From assembly GCA_964017155.1 (NCBI GenBank), contig OZ024867.1, positions 23,675,520 to 23,739,519 on the forward strand: a DNA stretch of 64,000 nt. The letters run 5' to 3'. The translations under genes and the position numbers were made by a program. This document shows positions 60,016 to 64,000 of the stretch, in pieces. Under the pieces are notes generated by a model. It had not been told where the DNA came from. It did not search any database and saw nothing but the letters and a program-made list of their open reading frames with translations. Every line of letters begins with the position of its first letter. Within the stretch, counting starts at the first letter, position 1. This DNA is from Oasisia sp. SBJ-2009. Taxonomy: Eukaryota; Annelida; Polychaeta; Sabellida; Siboglinidae.

Positions 60016-60619
60016 AATACCCTATTTCGTCCATGACCATGCATTGCCATTGTAATGCCTCTAATGGCACTGCCATTGCATTGCATGCATTCAACAGCTG
60101 GCATTTATTCTGACCGAGGATATGTGGACATCTTTACATATGACATGTCAACATTTGTTCAATATTAATATCATTCATCGGATGCTGTGTTATTTACACC
60201 GTTCTCTTGTCAAGGTCTCGTCCAGAGCTCCCACCGCCGTCACGCCCAGCCTTGGCCTTGTCAGTGCCAGCGGTGGGAGGCAAATGGGACTAGTCATAGA
60301 CCTGCACTTCAGCACCTTTTTCAAGTTCACATCGGTGTGTCACACGTCAAAAGAACATCCATTACCACATTAGTCGTCGGTAAACATGCCGATAGGCCCG
60401 ATAATGTGTTGCTTAGTTATGGCGACTACAGGTTGAAACTTGCTATCTGGCGGCAACTTCGAACTTCGAGCACATTTTTCGAATCCATGTTTACTTCCGG
60501 TGAATTGCGCGCGCAAGTAAAGTGGGCCACAAGGACCAGGCTATTCGCACAGCAGCTCTGACGGCGAATGGTTTATTATGTCAATGACATTTAATTTAAC
60601 AAGGTTTAACAAGTTGCCG
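60016..60619. other. intergenic, no gene seen
   Basis: Short plus-strand ORFs (up to 124 codons) have no recognisable domain. GCATTGCCATT-type words repeat near 60040-60080. Confidence 0.45.
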
Positions 60620-61375
60620 TCCAGAGCCAAGCTTCTGACGGCATGTGAACAAGGAAACCTACGGCTTATCGAGTCTTCACTAAATTAATTAAAATACTTA
60701 TAAAAGTGTACATAAATTATAAAGTACAATAAAATTAAAAGTGTACTTAAAATTATAAATAAAAAAAATAAAAATACCACAAAAATGATACTAATTAAAA
60801 TACGTTGGCTCTAAAAATACATAAGTAAAATTAAAATTATAAGTTGTTATTGTTAAGAAGTTATAAAATATAAATAAAATTAAAATTATAAGTTGTTTCT
60901 AAAAATACATAGGTATCATAAATAATACATACATTTCCTACAATAATAACAGTTTGTTGTAATAATTAATTCATTAAAACAAATATATGAATAAATAATG
61001 TAATCAGTATTAAAATAATTTCTAAACAATATCAGTGTTCAACCTAGGTTGAAGCCCATGTTCAGCCCATGCCAGATAATTGTCAATTTTTAAACATATT
61101 TACATTGCTAGCATTTACACAATCGTGACTTAATTGATTCCAATCATTTTTTGTTCTCTGGATAAAAGAGACTTTTTTTTATCTAACCTACAGTATGATT
61201 TGACTAACGCTGCTTTAATTTATGCCCCCTTGTCATATATTATCTTCTTTTAGTTTGAAAAAAATGTGCTATCAATATCTTCATATCCATTCAGTATCTT
61301 AAAAAAACTCCTATTAACTCTCCTTTTAATCTTCTAGTCTCTAGTGTTGTCAATCTACATTCTAACAGGCGTCAT
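60620..61375 (-). pseudogene. decayed LINE ORF2 C-terminus with tail
   Basis: In minus orientation 61375-61030 shows pieces of the common LINE C-terminal motif in several frames: LETRRLKGELIGVF, FFKLKEDNI, KVSFIQRTKNDWNQLSHD, CVNASNVNMFKN and IDNYLAWAEHGL. Frameshifts and stops separate them. The A/T-rich 3' part (AAATTAAAATTATAAG repeats) runs to about 60620. Confidence 0.8.
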
Positions 61376-61427
61376 TTATAGCATAACTGTTTAAGTTCTG
61401 GAATAAATAACAATACATATTTAACAT

Positions 61428-61432
61428 CATAT

Positions 61433-61478
<46 letters not shown>
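61428..61478. repeat. TA microsatellite
   Basis: (TA)n with one AAATA interruption. The sequence from here to 62060 shows no gene. Confidence 0.9.
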
Positions 61479-61481
<3 letters not shown>

Positions 61482-62061
61482 TAGTGCATACAATACAAAT
61501 TGTTGACAAAAGGGTAAAAGATGTCCAAAACTTTTATTGTTTACCCTTAATTGCTTACCGTTTAGTATTTATTATTATTATTAATAATTTAATTTATTAT
61601 TATTACTATTACTAGGATTTCTAGTGCGTCGTATCTCCGGGACCTAGCTCCCGAAGTTGAAATATGCGCGACACGCCCGGCCACTCACAACAAAATTAGT
61701 TTTAATGTTTACAATGGATATCCTTTACATTCATCACAGCTTCACAGTTGCTATGCGAACGACAAAAGCGGCACCTAGAAAGAAAATGGTTGTTCATACA
61801 CAGCACAAATACATGTATTCCCCACCGCGTACTAACTAGGTCAATTCTACTACGATTTAGCTGCGCGAATGGTAAATTGGTCTCATGAAACCGGCTGTAA
61901 GCTACATTGATTATTCGCTTGTAGTTATATGCGGCTAACTACTTTCGCTGTTAGCTGCGACCAGTAGACCACGTTATTGCGCGTAAAGTTACACGGCTTT
62001 ATGAAACTGAGCGCAGACACTTACTATAGGCGGTTAGCTTTCTGCTTCCCGAATGTATTTC

Positions 62062-62470
<409 letters not shown>

Positions 62471-63070
62471 CTTTGCTCAACATTTTACAATACAATTTTC
62501 TCGTCCGTTGTTTTTCTCGTAAACTAACAGAAAAGTTAAAACGCGTTTTACTCTTCCTACTACGTCACGTTTATTGCGTCACCAACACACACACACAGAT
62601 AGCAACCAACAAAGGACGCCTTCAGTTCCCTCTTCGCTGGTAAATTTGTCAACAATTTCGAGCACAATGTCACAGTGCTAAGGGCACGTAATGTCACGGG
62701 CACGTATTGTCACAGTGATATCTTCTCCGCTACAACTGTTTCATTCCCGGACATGACGTCACTGCCAGAGTGGTAACTAGGTGACCAACCGAAGCCTCCG
62801 TGAACGACGCAGCTATGTGTCTCGCTTCAACTCTGGTGTGACCCTAGATTGTCGTGAAGACGTTTGAACGACCGGACGGTGCTCTCGCTGAAGCGTCAAT
62901 TGATGACGTCGACTGCTGTTAATGTTGTGCAACATATGTTCAACAGGTCCATGCGCCCACTGGAAGGACCGTGTCACCAGTTGCATGCCGGGTAGCGTGT
63001 CATCTACCGGAAGACCGACATGACGGCTTGCAAACGCATGCGCTGTCGGGTCTATGACGACGTTGGCGCC
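62471..63070. other. probable 3'UTR and flank of the right-edge gene
   Basis: A minus-strand AATAAA at 62570-62575 lies about 500 bp beyond the stop at 63071. No other gene seen. Confidence 0.4.
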
Positions 63071-63484
63071 TCACAGTGGGTAATAGTCGAGTGTCGCAGT
63101 GTCTCCGTACATACTGCAGGGAACGCTGCGTGGGGAGAAGTTAGCACACAAGGTTGGGGCGTGGTTGACCCAACATGGCGGCGTCGGCGACGCAAACTGT
63201 AACTGAGCCGAGTAACACCCGTAGCCCGCCTGTGGCGGACCGCTCACACCGACCGGCTGGCGCCTCGCGTAGTAGGGAGGGGAGAAACCTGGCGTCACGC
63301 CACCTGGCGAAAAACTCTGCATCACGCCACCTGGCGAGAAACTAGGCATCACGCCCCCTGGCGAGAAACTAGGCATCACGCTCCCTTGCGAGAAGCCATG
63401 CGTCACGCCAACTGGCGAGTATCCGGGTGATAGTTGACAGCCTGGCGGGGAGAACGGCTCGTGCTCCAGCGTCGTTATCTTGTC
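63071..63484 (-). CDS. terminal exon of an unrecognised gene, Ser/Pro/Gly-rich
   Basis: Acceptor TACTCGACAG at 63485-63494, then 137 codons and TGA (63071-63073); phase assumed 0. It begins [15 protein letters not shown], then three to four 13-residue units with SFSPGGVM (63280-63420; 39-bp DNA repeat), then [13 protein letters not shown] and a hydrophobic/Cys-containing end finishing TLDYYPL. GC-rich and codon-like compared with surrounding DNA. Upstream exons lie beyond the window or past the GT array. A disordered C-terminal tail of a nuclear protein is possible, but nothing proves it. Confidence 0.5.
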   Translation of the reverse strand, partial: DKITTLEHEPFSPPGCQLSPGYSPVGVTHGFSQGSVMPSFSPGGVMPSFSPGGVMQSFSPGGVTPGFSPPYYARRQPVGVSGPPQAGYGCYSAQLQFASPTPPCWVNHAPTLCANFSPRSVPCSMYGDTATLDYYPL

Positions 63485-63552
63485 CTGTCGAGTAAACAAA
63501 TCATGTATAGACGAGGTTAACGGAAATGTGTTTCTGATTGTTGTTGTGCATG

Positions 63553-63890
63553 CATGTATGCGTGCGTGCGTGCGTGCGTGCGTTTGTGTGTGTGTGTGTG
63601 TGTGTGTTTGTGTGTGTGTATGTGTGCGTGCGCGCGTGTGTGTGTGTACGCGAGTGTGCGTGTGTGCGTGCGTGTGTGCGTGTGTGCGTGTGTGCGTGTG
63701 TGCGTGTGTGCGTGTGTGCGTGTGTGCGTGTGTGCGTGTGTGCGTGTGTGCGTGTGTGCGTGTGTGCGTGTGTGCGTGTGTGCGTGTGTGCGTGTGTGCG
63801 TGTGTGCGTGTGTGCGTGTGTGCGTGTGTGCGTGTGTGCGTGTGTGCGTGTGTGCGTGTGTGCGTGTGTGCGTGTGTGCGTGTGCATTTA
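63553..63890. repeat. GTGTGTGC microsatellite
   Basis: GCGT and GT runs to 63660, then about 28 perfect GTGTGTGC octamers to 63887. The remaining 110 bp to the window end shows nothing. Confidence 0.95.
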
Positions 63891-64000
63891 CACAATTTGT
63901 ATAGAATATAAAATTGCAATTACGTAAAATTAATACACAACTAACTAAAATGCAGCTTCCGTATGTATTCGAGTACATCCGTTTGTATTCGGGTATATCC

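Noticed and set aside
60122..60561. Plus-strand ORFs of 83 and 124 codons
   Set aside because: Overlapping, no domain, no splice context and no composition change.

Overview
This is animal (eukaryotic) nuclear DNA, not bacterial. It has short exons with GT-AG and GC-AG introns, a 5'-truncated LINE, LINE remnants, SINE-like and MITE-like elements, and a very high load of minisatellites. The species cannot be read from the sequence. The mix (single CEP63-type gene, repeat-rich introns, LINE/MITE content) fits a marine invertebrate, possibly a lophotrochozoan, but that is inference only.

All genes I can support are on the minus strand. The central one is a complete centrosomal CEP63-family gene (27998-56556). 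I assembled 17 coding exons by hand; every intron phase agrees, and they give a predicted 763-aa coiled-coil protein that resembles the CEP63/DEUP1 family from its N-terminal motif to its last residues. Two consecutive introns (3 and 4) use GC donors. Downstream of it is a small unrecognised coiled-coil gene (17393-24005; minimal form 124 aa). At the right edge is the last exon of a third, unrecognised gene (63071-63484) with a Ser/Pro/Gly-rich tail.

Layout. 1-6606: 32-bp minisatellite with a 3063-bp higher-order repeat. 6.6-10.1 kb: AT-rich DNA, a 27-bp array and a MITE. 10.1-11.6 kb: truncated LINE with target-site duplication. 12.1-16.1 kb: 24-bp and 23-bp arrays. 17.4-24.0 kb: small gene with intronic arrays. 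25.0-26.1 kb: intergenic 25-bp array. 28.0-56.6 kb: CEP63 gene, with roughly 40-45% of its span made of tandem arrays. 56.8-62.0 kb: intergenic DNA with MITEs, a possible larger DNA transposon and a LINE tail. 62.0-64.0 kb: CA/GT microsatellites and the third gene.

The most notable observation is that many minisatellites do not sit at random in introns but begin on an exon edge: the repeat unit contains the end of an exon plus its splice site. In the small gene this yields four tandem 36-nt, phase-0 'mini-exons', each flanked by acceptor and donor signals and each encoding the same 12 residues. In CEP63 at least five exon edges (exons 5, 8, 9, 12 and 14) are replicated this way. Nearly all long ORFs in the arrays are artefacts of repeat periodicity.
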